A stretch of 64,000 nt of DNA from Punica granatum (Eukaryota > Streptophyta > Magnoliopsida > Myrtales > Lythraceae). The notes below the pieces were generated by a model that saw only the letters and a program-made list of their open reading frames with translations, had not been told where the DNA came from and made no database searches. Position numbers and translations under genes: made by a program. The DNA lies in contig NC_045131.1 of assembly GCF_007655135.1 (NCBI RefSeq), positions 29,992,001-30,056,000 on the forward strand, read 5' to 3'. This document shows positions 48,842-60,184 of the stretch, in pieces (the stretch's first letter is position 1; every line of letters starts with the position of its first letter).

Positions 48842-49520
48842 GGGAAAAGGTTGATTTTGATCCTTAATCTTTAGTATATTTTTTGGATTTGATCCTAAAC
48901 ATATTTTAAAGTTGAATCTAATCCTTAACCCTCTTTATTTACTTCACTTTGGTCCTTTTATTTGCATTTAAATTAAAACAGTTGATGTGGCTTTGTTTAA
49001 ATTAAATTAATTATCAAAATATTAAAAATACTAATAAACAAAAAAAATTGAAAAATCAAAAGGGAGGGGGACGGGGGTTCATTCGCACCCATTCCTCCCT
49101 TTTCGAGTTTGCTAGTGAATAGTAACATCTCCTTGTTAAGGGTTTGTGATACAATCAGGTTGGGGTAGGTTCTCTTATGGCCACCCTTCCCCTTCGGAGG
49201 TCACTAGTAGCTTGTAGGTCAGCTAATGTCCTCAGAGGGGGACGGTGGTCACTGGCAAGCCCCCCTTCGACCCTTTACCATCTCCTTCCCATTTTTAGAC
49301 TTTCCTTTTTTATGTTTATTTTTTAATATTTTGAAATTTAATTTATATTTAAATAAAAAGTAATATCAGTATTATTATCAATAATTTAAATAAGAATAAA
49401 AATACTAAAAGTGAATTAAATAGAGAAGGTTGAGAACTAATTTGGCCCAAAAATAAGTTTAAGACCAAAATTTAAAAAAAAAGTTTAAAAATTGAGGATC
49501 AAATTCAACCTTTTTTTCTC
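48842..49520. mobile_element. inverted-repeat element with GC-rich core
   Basis: The left arm (AAAGGTTGATTTTGATCCTT, AATCCTTAACCCTCTTTATT, ACTTCACTTT) and the right arm read in reverse (AAAGGTTGAATTTGATCCTC, TTCTCAACCTTCTCTATTTA, ATTCACTTTT) are inverted copies over about 130 bp. The core at 49060-49300 is GC-rich with no gene signature. A target duplication could not be fixed. Confidence 0.5.
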
Positions 49521-49609
49521 AACTTAGAAAGTTATTGTTAAGGTTATCTATTGATCAAATTTTCGAGACAAACCCACAGCTTTTAATTTTTGTTTTTAAT
49601 TTTGGATTA

Positions 49610-49775
49610 AACAACTTTTGATTACAAAGAGAGGCCATGGGCCTAATACATGAAATAGAAATCTCAATAACTAATAAAGGAGTACGAGTAGTTCTATCAT
49701 AAATATCGAATATGGAATCTTTTGTTTACTAGACGATAGCTTGCGTCACCGCGCTACACTCTCTTTGATGCGAAA
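49610..49775 (+). repeat. dispersed repeat copy
   Basis: GAAATAGAAATCTCAATAAC, TAATAAAGGAGTACGAGTAG and TTACTAGACGATAGCTTGCG match in order with 21525-21632 and, more weakly, with 23055-23150. The repeat has no frame and its class is unknown. Confidence 0.5.
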
Positions 49776-50209
49776 GTATTTAAAATTGTTGTGCTTGCAC
49801 AATATTTCCTTGGACTCGAAAATATAGCTTTGTTTTTATATTTCATACAAAATTTAAAACGTGAGAGAGGAAATTGCACATTTTCATGCAAGAGGGTGGT
49901 ACTGTTAACAGAACCTGAATGCTACCAAGTTGCAATTTAGTGCATCGAGGAGGGGAGATTGGTTATTTGGGAGCATGAAGACACTATTCTACTGCTTTGA
50001 ATTAACCCGTGCGCTTCCTTCCTCGTGGGGATATATCTAATTGCAAATTTGTCGATACCATTTATTAAGACACCAATTATGTGCATTTGAAAAAAAAAAT
50101 TCGCCCAAAAATTATAAATATCTAGCCCAAAAAAGAAAAAAAGATATATGTGTAACCACATAAACATATATGCATATATATATATATATATAAATAGTGG
50201 TAAAAAAAT

Positions 50210-50440
50210 TTAGTTGATAACTAACGTAGATTGATTCAAACTGTTTGGTACTTGTTTCACTTAAGCAAGGTCTCGGGTTCGAGTCCTTATGAACCAACTC
50301 AGCTTAACTAGATTAGTTAGAGCCTAATTGTAACTAACATAAGTTGGTTCAAGCTGTTCGATATTTGTTCCGTTTAAGTAATGTCTCGGGTTTGAGTGCT
50401 TGTGAATGCAGAAAATTCACGCTGGAAAAGTTTTATCTCT
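50210..50440 (+). repeat. two SINE-like copies in tandem
   Basis: The first (about 50215-50330) has TTGATTCAAACTGTTTGG, a box-B-like GGTTCGAGTCC at about 50277 and a tail fragment AACTAGATTAGTTAGAGCC. The second (about 50331-50440) has TTGGTTCAAGCTGTTCG, GGTTTGAGTGC and AAAATTCACGCTGGAA, and then runs into the left arm of the next element. Confidence 0.55.
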
Positions 50441-51540
50441 TACATCAAATCGAACCTTGAAAGATTAAATATACATCAAATTCGATCTCAAGAAATTTTT
50501 TACATCAAATTGAACCTTAAGAGATTAAGCGTGCATCAAATTGAGATTAAGTGTACATCAAATCCGGCCTCAAGAAATTTTTTACATAAAATTGAACATT
50601 GAGAGATTAAGTGTACATCAAATTGAACTTTGAGAGATTAAGTGTATATTAAATCCAAAATCAATAAATTTTTTACATCAAATTGAACCTTGAGAGATTA
50701 AGTGTACATCAAATCCGACTTTCCGTCAGAATGCCGTCCAAAAATAGATGGAAAAATTTGATATGGCATTCAACAGCTGATGTGGCATTGTTTGATTGTT
50801 TTCTTTCATTTTTTTTATTATATCTCATTTCTGTCTAGCTTAAAAAAATATTTCTTACTGTTTCTTTACTTTTCAGTAGGAGGGGAAAAAAGTCCTCCTC
50901 CCAGTACGTCCTCTTCAATCGTTGGTGCTCACGACGTAGACTCGCCAATCGCTGCTGCCGTAATCTCTCGGTCACCCTCTCTCTCTTTGCCTCTAACTCT
51001 CAGTGCTTTGCCTTGCGTGAATGTATCGTGTGTCCCTGCGCTCTTTTCCGCCGCACCTCTATGTTCGGGGCCCATCTTGTCCGCTCCATTTTCATGTTGA
51101 TTGCCACTGTTTTGTTGCCGATTAGCTTTCTCTGCCCAAAATGTGGATTTATGGGAGGATTCCGTCTTTCTTCTTGACGACTGCGTGTGTGTCAGTTGCG
51201 TTTTGGCATAATGCTGTGTGTCGATCGGATTTGATGTACACTCAATATCTCAAAATTCAATTTGATGTATACTTAATCTCTCAAGATTCAATTTGATGTA
51301 AAAAATTTCTTGAGGTCGGATTTAAGGTACACTTAATCTTTCAAGGTTCAATTTGTTATAAAAAATTTATTGAGATCGGATTTGATGTACACTTATCTCT
51401 CAATGTTCAATTTAATGTAAAAAATTTATTAAGGTCGGATTTGATGTACACTTAATCTATCAATGTTCAATTTGATGTAAAAAATTTATTGAGGTCAGAT
51501 TTAATGTAACATACATCTCTGGAGGATCAATTTGTTAATT
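50441..51540. mobile_element. foldback-type element with tandem-repeat arms and GC-rich core
   Basis: The left arm (50441-50725) is built of a repeated unit of about 60 bp around TTTTTTACATCAAATTGAACC and GAGAGATTAAGTGTACATC. The right arm (51225-51530) carries the same units in inverted orientation (GATGTACACTTAATCTCTC, TTCAATTTGATGTAAAAAA). The core (about 50870-51215) is GC-rich and reads open for 106 codons on the plus strand without a recognisable domain. Exact ends and target duplication were not established. Confidence 0.65.
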
Positions 51541-51576
51541 TATTAAAAAAATTAATTGATAATTATCTTGTTATAT

Positions 51577-51607
<31 letters not shown>

Positions 51608-52900
51608 GTATGTACGTACGTACGTATATATAGGCAGATGCAAGAACCCGAAGAGAGCGTATGCAACAAATAAAAACAAAAAAAATTGAAAACATAAATA
51701 ATTTTATTATAACGTGCGAATCAAATAAAAACAAAAAATTGAAAACATGAATAGAATCAATATACATTATATACGTGAATATTACGAGGATTATTAAGAT
51801 CTGTGGTGTAGTTTCCATTTTAAATCTTATCTAGTCACTAAATTCACTGACAAAATGTCAAAGAACAAACTCTTGAGGACGTGATTAATCAATCTATGAA
51901 AATTGAAACCCTCACACACTCCTTTCTCTCTCTCTCTCTCTCTCTCTCATCATTGCTCTCTCGCTCAATAATTAATAATCTGCAATAATTTAGCATTGGA
52001 AAAATAAAGTGAGGTTCAGATGGAAGAAAAGGCTGTTAGAAAAAAAAGTTAAGTGTGGGGACAGTCCGAATGTCTCTTCATCTCTAACCCTAGCTACCTA
52101 TTATATATAGCCTCTTCCATTATATACATAGATATATATGTTTATATATATACATACAAGTATAGCTCTTTTCTTCTCTGTCCCCTCTCTCTGTGGACTC
52201 TGCTGCAGTGGGAACTGAAGATGGTTCATCTGACTCCACTCTACTGTATTTAGCGAAAAAAAGACTCCACTCAACTGTTAATAAACAACACTATAACCAA
52301 ACAGATCCTATCGTTGCAGAAGCAGTACATGACCATTTATTACTATGTTTTCTTAGCAAGGAAAGAAAACGAAAAAAATTAGTATGACCAACAGAAGAGT
52401 ATGGTTAATAATTTAGTAATTAAACTAGAAGTGTGTTCCATATAAAACTGAAGCGTGTCCTGGATAAAACTGAAACACGATGCCATCTGCTGAAAATTCT
52501 TGAGGTCTTGAGTTCACTTTTATTTCGGAAATAATTGAACATTCTTTTATTTCGCATTTGTCCCATCTTGCCTTAGTATACAAAAAGAGTGTTCTCTTTA
52601 ACGGAATTCCAATCTGTTAATATAATTAAGAAAAGAGTAATTTTTATAACAAATTCATAATTGTGGAATCCTATTAGATTTGATATTGGAATTGTAATTT
52701 TATGAGCGAATATTATTCACAGCGAGGAGCATCTTTCTATTTCTCATTTAGAAGAAAACGAGTGATGAAAAAATTTCCATAACTAAAACGATATATTATT
52801 ATTTCTATCTTTTCATTCTAAAATTATTTATATTTGATTTGTTCAGTGGAACCTTTCACATTCATTTATTATCTAATTTTAATTATTTATCACATTTATA
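51541..52900. other. intergenic, simple repeats only
   Basis: (TATG)n/(TACG)n lies at about 51582-51630 and (CT)n at 51924-51950. The stretch from 52050 to 52400 has a TATA-like motif and short frames but no domain. I see no gene. Confidence 0.4.
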
Positions 52901-52904
52901 AATG

Positions 52905-53150
52905 ACCCCAAAAAAACATGAATTTTGATTTTTTTTTATTTTGGTATGAACTTTATTTTTTTGACAAAAGGTACGGCTTTCTTGTCGCGTTAAACATCTA
53001 TATCATTTTCCATCCATTTTGCTAATGTGACGAAAAATTGTGCCTATGTGATAAATGGTGTCGTGTTACGTCAGTAAAAATAATTTAAAATTTTAAAAAT
53101 AAAATTCGTGTCAACATTTGAAAAAAGGCAAAGTTAATGCTCTTTTTTAA
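52905..53150. repeat. single arm similar in style to the inverted-repeat elements
   Basis: The stretch TTTTTGACAAAAGGTACGG, CGCGTTAAACATCTATATC and GTGCCTATGTGATAAATGG resembles the arms of the AT-rich inverted-repeat elements. The opposite arm was not found, so it may be a truncated copy. Confidence 0.25.
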
Positions 53151-55005
53151 CTCCTTTTTTAATAGTTATTTATGAGATCCCTAAAAAAAAGAGAAAAAAA
53201 ATTAAAGAAGTAATAATAAGCCCTCTTCTTACAACTAATTTCTCCCTTACATAAAAGTGGCGTTCATCTATAGTGACAGGCGGTCACGCGTAGTGCATGT
53301 GATGACCAGAATACGTGCATCTACCTGATTATGTGTCATGGTAGAAAATGCCATAAAAGTGGTATCTTGCAAGGTATTAAAAAGTAGAATAATCATAAGG
53401 AAAGCTGTTTACTTGAAGACAACATGTTTGAGAAGAAAGGGAGAAAAAAAAGTGAAAGTCAAACTTTAAGAATGGACACCGTTTTTTTAACCTTAAAAAA
53501 ACTGCAACTCTTGACAGAGCTTAACCGTATATAAGCAATTTCATGCATATTAATATAAATCTAGTTAATTCTGTCAATAATTCTTGCCTTGGAGTAATGA
53601 GACAGACAGCGAGTGAACTGACTAAGTGCATGCAGCATGGGAATTCAATTGTGTTATTCGTTGCTTTATTTATGATGATGATGAACCGACATGAAGCTTT
53701 CTAGATCTTGGTCAGTTGATTGATGAACAAATTTCGGGTTTACTTGCATTTGGAGAGGTATCATCACTTCTGTGGCATCCCATGCCTCCACGCAGAACAC
53801 AGAAATATGGCACAAAATTCTCATGATATGGTTTAGCGGTAAAATGAGTTATCAATAGATGGGACGTCACTTTCAATTTAGGGACTTGAAACTCTTGAAA
53901 TCACCTCATTGTCATGGCTAAGCTAACACTTGAATAAAGATCTAGACTCGGCAAATAAATTAAATATACTCGTGATTTCACTAAAAAAAGTTAATTATAT
54001 ATTAAAGTAATTAGTTTCATAGTAATTTTCTTTGCTTGCTGATAAAATTCTCATCAAAAGTAGAATTTATTTGTTAATTTTCTTCCAAGGGTTTTCTTAT
54101 CCCTCTTGCAATTTTTTTTTGCTGAATATCCCTCTTGCTATGCAACTTGAGCATGCATTTACGATATACCATGTAATTAATTACTTTATTCAGCAAAAAA
54201 AAATGTAATTAATTACTTTGCCTTCCCGATTGAAATTCTCCACGGAAAAAATTATATTTTCTTTTCCGAGAGAGAGAGAGAGAGAGAGATCGCATATATT
54301 CAATTAGTATCATCAATCCCACTGATAAAAGGACAAACTCTGAGAGGGGAGGGGGTGAAGTGATCGTCTAGGATGCAACCTGAAACTGACCCATTGCCAC
54401 GTGATTTCACCGTACCGTGAATTGTAAATAATCAATTAAGGACAACAAGTAGTAAATAAATGCATTAAATCCATCTAATTGAGTTGGTTAATGTGGATCA
54501 GTACTTGTTCTTATAAGTACAGTTTTTTATTCCAACAAAGAAAATTCAATCGGGAGAAATTTATTTATTAGTCGATCAATTTCATTTAATCTTAAATTTG
54601 TTGGGATCTAATGAATTTTCATATAACAAGTTGTTGCAACCAAAAAAAGAATACATAAAACCCAACAAGGTTTTAGTTTTTTTCTTTTTTGTTATCTTCG
54701 TTTCTCCCAAGTTACGGCCTTTAGCTTACGGGACACCTAAGAAATTGGGGGTCCGAAGGGGTTAGAGTTTCTGGGTAAAGAGGAGGATGGGTAGCCAATG
54801 CCATAGCTAGGGTTAGGGTTAGGGTTAGGGTTTTGTAGGGAGTAGTGAAAGCACAGTAGTGTACGTGTAAAATAATATTCGTCGTCATAGGAAGCACAGC
54901 TCATCAACGAATAAACGCAACCCAATGACACAGATAGACTACAGAGAGAGAGTGGAAAAGGTTGGACTACGTCATCACTCGCCATTTGTTTGCCAGAAAA
55001 AATAA
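53151..55005. other. intergenic, with a telomere-like stretch and a possible SINE-like copy
   Basis: 54808-54834 holds about four units of TTAGGG. About 54470-54630 resembles a diverged SINE-like copy (GAGTTGGTTAATGTGG, AAAATTCAATCGGGAGAAA). The minus-strand frame at 54737-54985 is open for 82 codons but looks like low complexity (the TTAGGG run gives Asn-Pro repeats). No gene is claimed. Confidence 0.4.
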
Positions 55006-55607
55006 AGAGAAATTACGCTATATGGCTTATGATTTATGCGTCCTATCAAATCTATTATATATATTTATTTATTTATTTAGTCAGATACATCTTATGATTT
55101 ATATTTTTTTTGAAATCTATCACGGCGTTATCTTGTCCGATAATGAAACGTTAGCAGGTTCCAAATCTATCCGGTGATTTTAATTTTTTTTCAAATTTAT
55201 CATATAATTTTAATTATTTCCTCAAAATTATCTCATAGTTTTATACTGCGTTTGTTTTCAAAATAAGATTTTAAAATCAGATTTTGATTTTGAAAAAAGT
55301 GGTATAAATGGTTATGTATATGGCCCACCCTTTGACTTTGTATGAGTTATTTTGTTTTGTTGTTGGTAGAATTAAGTTAAAGTGTGATTTTAAAATCACA
55401 CTTAAAACCAAACAAGTATTTAATTTTTTTTTTCAAATCTATCCCGGATAAAAGTGTCACAGTGTCAAAATCATTAAACGTTGACGGGGATATAATAGCG
55501 GAATAAATTTTGAGCAAAATGTAAACCATGAGATGTATCTGATAAAAAAAATATATGATAAATTTGATAAAACGAATAAATCATAAGCTATATGAAGTAA
55601 AAATCCC
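55006..55607. mobile_element. inverted-repeat element with nested MITE
   Basis: The left arm (CTATATGGCTTATGATTTAT, TCAGATACATCTTATGATT) and the right arm in reverse (ATATAGCTTATGATTTATTC, TCAGATACATCTCATGGTT) are inverted copies over about 170 bp. The flanks AAAAAATAA at 54997-55005 and 55608-55616 are identical 9-mers, though low in complexity. Between the arms, 55249-55420 is a small element of its own with GCGTTTGTTTTCAAAATAAG and an AAACCAAACAAG end. Confidence 0.6.
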
Positions 55608-55644
55608 AAAAAATAATTATGAATGTTCACATTTGAGGATATTA

Positions 55645-55770
55645 AAGTTATATCAACCTACATGAATTGATTCAAGTAATTCGATATTTATTTTTTTAAG
55701 TAAATATTAAATTTCGCATCTTTTATAAAAAGCGATCCACAAAAATATTAGCCCATCAACTCTAAAGTCT
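55645..55770 (+). repeat. SINE-like copy, degraded
   Basis: CAACCTACATGAATTGATTC and AAGTAATTCGATATTTATT match the heads of the other copies. The box-B region is lost, and a tail fragment AGCCCATCAAC ends it. Confidence 0.4.
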
Positions 55771-57527
55771 ATACCTTTCTCCCCACACTCTCTTCCTTTG
55801 CGCCTCTTAACTTAAAACCCTGATCGAGCCCTATTGTTGGTGCATCCGGCTATAGCTGGGCGAGTCAAGCACCATTGTCACCGGGAATTGGAAAGTCGGC
55901 GCCCTTCTCTTTCTCCCCATTATCTTCGTTCATCGGTGGGCCCTTATCTCTTTCTCTTATTCATTCCCCAATTCACTTATCGAACGGTGCGGGAGGCCTT
56001 TGTTTGTTGTTCAATGTTGTTGCCTCAGCTCACGGCGGCGATTTGCTTATGCTAGTTAATCTCCGATCTAGCGGCGGGCCTATGGCTCCTTCGCATGGAT
56101 GCTCTTAGCTCAATACGATGAGGTCACGGGTCTTAACAATGCGGACCTCGCCTGCAGTGGGTCTCGCCAGCTGTGGGTCTCGCCAGCTGTGGATGTCACG
56201 GGTCCCACCACCTTTGGCCTCACCGTCGTGGGTCTCACTAGCACCACCTAAACCTTTCCCTAACTCCTTTATATCAGTGAAGGCCCTCTGGCTCAATGAG
56301 GTTTTGCCACTCAGTCAAGGCTTGGCTTGGCTTTGCCCTAAATTCGGTCTAGACGACACAATGGCTGACCTTAGTCCCGGTCTAGGTGGCTGTTTCGCTT
56401 CGCTTACAGCTCATTGTAGATGGAGTTGACAGATGTCTCGAGTGTTTCTGCCCACAAATATGAGACGAAGATGGTGGTTGAGGGTGTCCCAATGGTCGCA
56501 ACAACCCTCATATTCATCTTCTTTGTTTCTAGCGGTGCGTAGCGGTGTCCCCCGATGGAGCAGTCCCTTGCTCCCCTCTAGGGCCCCACATTCTTGCTCT
56601 CCGAGCATATTTGTAGCGGAAAACCAAGAAACTCTTTAGTTTCTCAACCATTGGCGATTGCAATAACAAAGGCCTTGCCGCCCCAGACCAAGTCGACTCG
56701 TCAATCGATCTTTTAAACCCGACTATTTACTGCCTCCTTCTACTCGGCAGATCGCCACCTGACCAATGATTGTAACAGTACAATGGTAGCATCGCCCCTC
56801 ATCGCCTACCTGTCCGACTCTCCCCCCTCATAAATGGTGGCTCGACTCTGCAGACATTTGCCTTCGCCCTTGCGATGGATTCCCTGCTTTCCACTACGAA
56901 GAATCGTACTACGAGCCCAATCGATCGTATCAACTGCCTGCAAAATTGACCTTTTGTGGCTGCACCTTTTTTGTTGGTTTTTTTTTTACATGTTTTGACT
57001 CCCTGATGACAATTGCCAGTTTGGATCGATCAAGGAAGCTTGGCACTTTGATTTAATAGTCTTTTTAGTTTAGATTAGTTAGGTTATCGCTAGTTTGAAC
57101 TGTTAAAAAAACCTCTGTGAATTGGATTGACTATCTAGGAATCGAGCTATTTAGGAATTGGTTTAGAGGTACGATCTGTGAAATGTCCCTATGTCAGGTA
57201 CCGATTCAAGACTCCTCTTCACTCTTCTTCTTTGTTTCCACAATAGTCTTTATATGGATTGTGCTATCCTCTACTTCCCAATTTTCACAAGGTCCATATA
57301 GAGTGTACTCTCAAGAGATTGAGAACGAACTCCAACAACTGGATGGATTACTACAATTGTATCTAGGTATATTTGATGTGCTCTAGTCACATATTATTTT
57401 TCCTTTACAATGATATCGACGGATATGTATTTATATGTATGTATTGTAATCCCTTGGACATTTTTCATTGTGCCCATTTTTGTCATTAATGAACATTCAC
57501 TAACTTTCGAGCAAAAAAAAAAAAAGA
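55771..57527 (+). mobile_element. GC-rich retroposon-like segment with A tail
   Basis: The segment ends in a run of 14 A at about 57513-57526, and its last 180 bp match 44541-44737. Its 5' half is GC-rich with a short tandem repeat GTGGGTCTCGCCAGCT (56155-56190). Frames of 60-100 codons lie open on both strands but carry no LINE endonuclease or reverse transcriptase motif. It may be a non-autonomous non-LTR element. The 5' border and target duplication are unknown. Confidence 0.4.
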
Positions 57528-57723
57528 ATCTTGTAAAGGGACATAATATACAATAAAGAGAATTCATTTGTTAATGAACTGATGTTGCTCAAATCTGGAT
57601 TAGTCGGAGCATGTTGGACTTTCAAAAACCAAGTGGTGCTTACGAAAAAATTAAACATTTTTGTAAATCATATTTTAAGATATATCTAAATTATTAGAAA
57701 TAAAAGTGATAACATATAATGTA

Positions 57724-58434
57724 GGAAAAATAGTACCGTACAACACATTTTTTTGATTTTTTTTCACATTGCAGCACGAATTTAAATCATTTCCTTGTAC
57801 AACACGACTTTTTTTTTAATTGCACAATTTGCTGTCTATATTCCGTCAAGAGAATGGCAGGAATGTTGACGGACAACTTGTTTGGGGTCGATTTTGTAAC
57901 AAATAAGAATTTGGGGGTATAAATAGAATTTGAAAAAAGAAAAAAAAGAAAAGAAATTTGGGGGGTAGAACGAAGGAGGCGTCAAAGCAAGCTGGCGACC
58001 CCACTGGTTGCCCAGTCCTCGATCGGGGTCACCAGCGTAGTGTTGTGATCCTTCAAATTACGTTGGGGGTGCCCCTTTCCCCCGGCTGTCCACCCCTCGT
58101 TTAGGGTCATCGGCGTGCAGTGACCACACCGTCAACCCCAATCGAGGGGTGGGCAACCGACGGGGCCGCCCTCAACACCTTCTCTGATCGACCCTTGATT
58201 TTTCTTTTTTCAAAAAAAAATTAAATTTTATTTCTTTGTTTATACCCTAAATTCTTATTTGTTGCAAAATCGGCCCTAAACAAGCTGTCCGTTTACATTC
58301 CTGCCATTTTCTTGACAGAATATATACGACATGCAGTGTGGTGAAATTTTTTTCGTGCTGTACAAGGAAATGATTTTAATTTGTGCTACAACGTGAAAAA
58401 ATTCAAATAAAGTGTTGTATATGGCTATTTTTCC
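57724..58434. mobile_element. long-TIR Mutator-like element with GC-rich core
   Basis: The arms of about 200 bp start GGAAAAATAGTACCGTACAAC and end with its inverse (GTATATGGCTATTTTTCC). They share TACAAGGAAATGATTT- and TTGCAAAATCGGCCC-type blocks in inverted order. Flanks TATAATGTA (57715-57723) and TATAATATA (58435-58443) agree at 8 of 9 bases. The core (57960-58190) is GC-rich, partly palindromic, with CGATCGGGGTCACC-type sequence and no gene signature. Confidence 0.75.
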
Positions 58435-58443
58435 TATAATATA

Positions 58444-59146
58444 TTTTATTTTTACCAAGATAAGGCTAGTATAAAGAATTTTTTTTTCTTTTCGATATAT
58501 CTAAAATTGTGGAATATATTGCTTTCGCGATTTCGGGAATTCAGACATTTAAAGTTATTTCCCATCTTAACAACTATGTTTTTAAGGATTGAAACTTATA
58601 TTCTCTCTTTTTGGGGTGAAGCCGCTTACTACTTAATTAACATTTTTTCGGTACGCAGAGTTATTTTGTTCAATGCAAAATAAGTTGACATCCCACGTGT
58701 TCACACACAAGTTGAGACTTCAATACTATTATAATTTTGATTGGGAATTCGTACAAATTATATGATCCTAGGTAGAAGTTATTATATGACTCATTCGTTA
58801 ATTGCTGTTATAAGAAGGTTGTGGAAAACTCAAAAAGTTATCGCAGCTCAAGCTCTAACCTTAAAACGGAAAATAGATTAATGTTGCTCTTTGGTCTCAC
58901 CATCGGCCTCCAGCGGTAATTTGTTCACGAAGCATGGAAATAATTTGTGGAGTTGTAAGTGAATTTTTTTCTTTCCATCATAAAAGAGGCTTGTTTATTA
59001 ATAGAAAAGGAAAAACTAAAGTTAATTAAGAGATACTCACCGAAAAAAAGTTAATTAAGAGATCCGAGAAACTCAATAAGAGAAATCGAATCTTAGAACA
59101 TCTAGACTAGGGCATCAACCGTTGTAGTCTGTGTAGTTCATCCATT
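58444..59146. other. intergenic, nothing recognised
   Basis: No gene or element end is seen, apart from a short duplicated TTAATTAAGAGAT motif at about 59022-59062. Confidence 0.4.
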
Positions 59147-60184
59147 TCTAGTAAACTAGTAAATTTACCCGTGCGTTGCACGTGAAACATTCTTTGATAA
59201 TGTTAAATACATAATACTTGAACGACATCATATATGAGAAAATTTTTTTAAAAAGGAAATATATAAATTATAAGTAAATTAATAGTATCTCATTTTAAAT
59301 GGAATTGTGATCATTTTTACTCAGAAATCTGTTTTTACTTTAATTTATAAATAAAAAATAAAATTAGTTAATAATATCTATGGGGGTTGATAACCAAAAA
59401 AAGCAAAAATTTGACCTTTTTTTTAATTATTTCTAGCACGAGTTTTATAATTGAAAACCTTACAAAATATGAGTTTCTTATCACGTCTAGCGTGTTATCT
59501 CTTTCCTGTCAATTTCAATAGATTTTTCTAATATAGCACTAACATTTTAGACATAACACATGAAAATCTACCTAGTGGACCCATGAGTATTTAAATATTA
59601 AATCAAAAATAAAAATTATTAAAGGAAACTAATAATACTCACAAAAATATTTCATTTAATTTTATAATAAAATAAATAAATAAATAATATTAAATTCAAT
59701 GGAAACATATATATGTATATATATTAATAATAGTATTTAAATATGTGTAACACGAAAAAGCATATACAAAATTAAAATACTAATGACAAATCACTATATC
59801 TAAATATATTTGTTGGTTTTTGTACAATTTTATGAAATTATCCCTATTATGTTTTACTCTATTTAAAGAAAAATAAAACTGAAAGCAAAAATAAAACTAT
59901 AAAACTACCCAAATTTTATACTCATATACCTTATCTCGCTTATCAATCAATTGTGGTAATCTTTCACTCTACTTTTTACTTATTTCTCTTCAACCCCACT
60001 CTATCTTGATCTCAACCTAAGTTATTTTTCTTTTTTTCAATAAAAATTATTTTTTTCCAATTTTCATCACATTGTTTTTTAATTTTTTAATAATAGCACA
60101 ACTATGTAGAGTACCAAATGGTATATAATAACGTTTTAAACTATGTTTTTTCCACGCTACGAGTAGCATTAGTGCAGAATCTAG
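59147..60184 (+). mobile_element. candidate non-autonomous Helitron
   Basis: The left end TCTAGTAAACTAGTAAATTT is followed by the palindrome CCGTGCGTTGCACG. The right end has a perfect hairpin GCTACGAGTAGC at 60156-60167, 13 nt before a terminal CTAG at 60181-60184, and is followed by T. A TC start, a subterminal hairpin and a CTRR end are Helitron features, but there is no Rep/helicase and no target duplication to confirm the borders. Confidence 0.4.

Noticed and set aside
50270..50290. tRNA gene suggested by GGTTCGAGTCC
   Set aside because: No tRNA cloverleaf can be built around it; the context is a SINE-like repeat.
56118..56639. Frames of 60-100 codons in the GC-rich retroposon-like segment
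   Set aside because: Open on both strands, repetitive and without a LINE or other domain.
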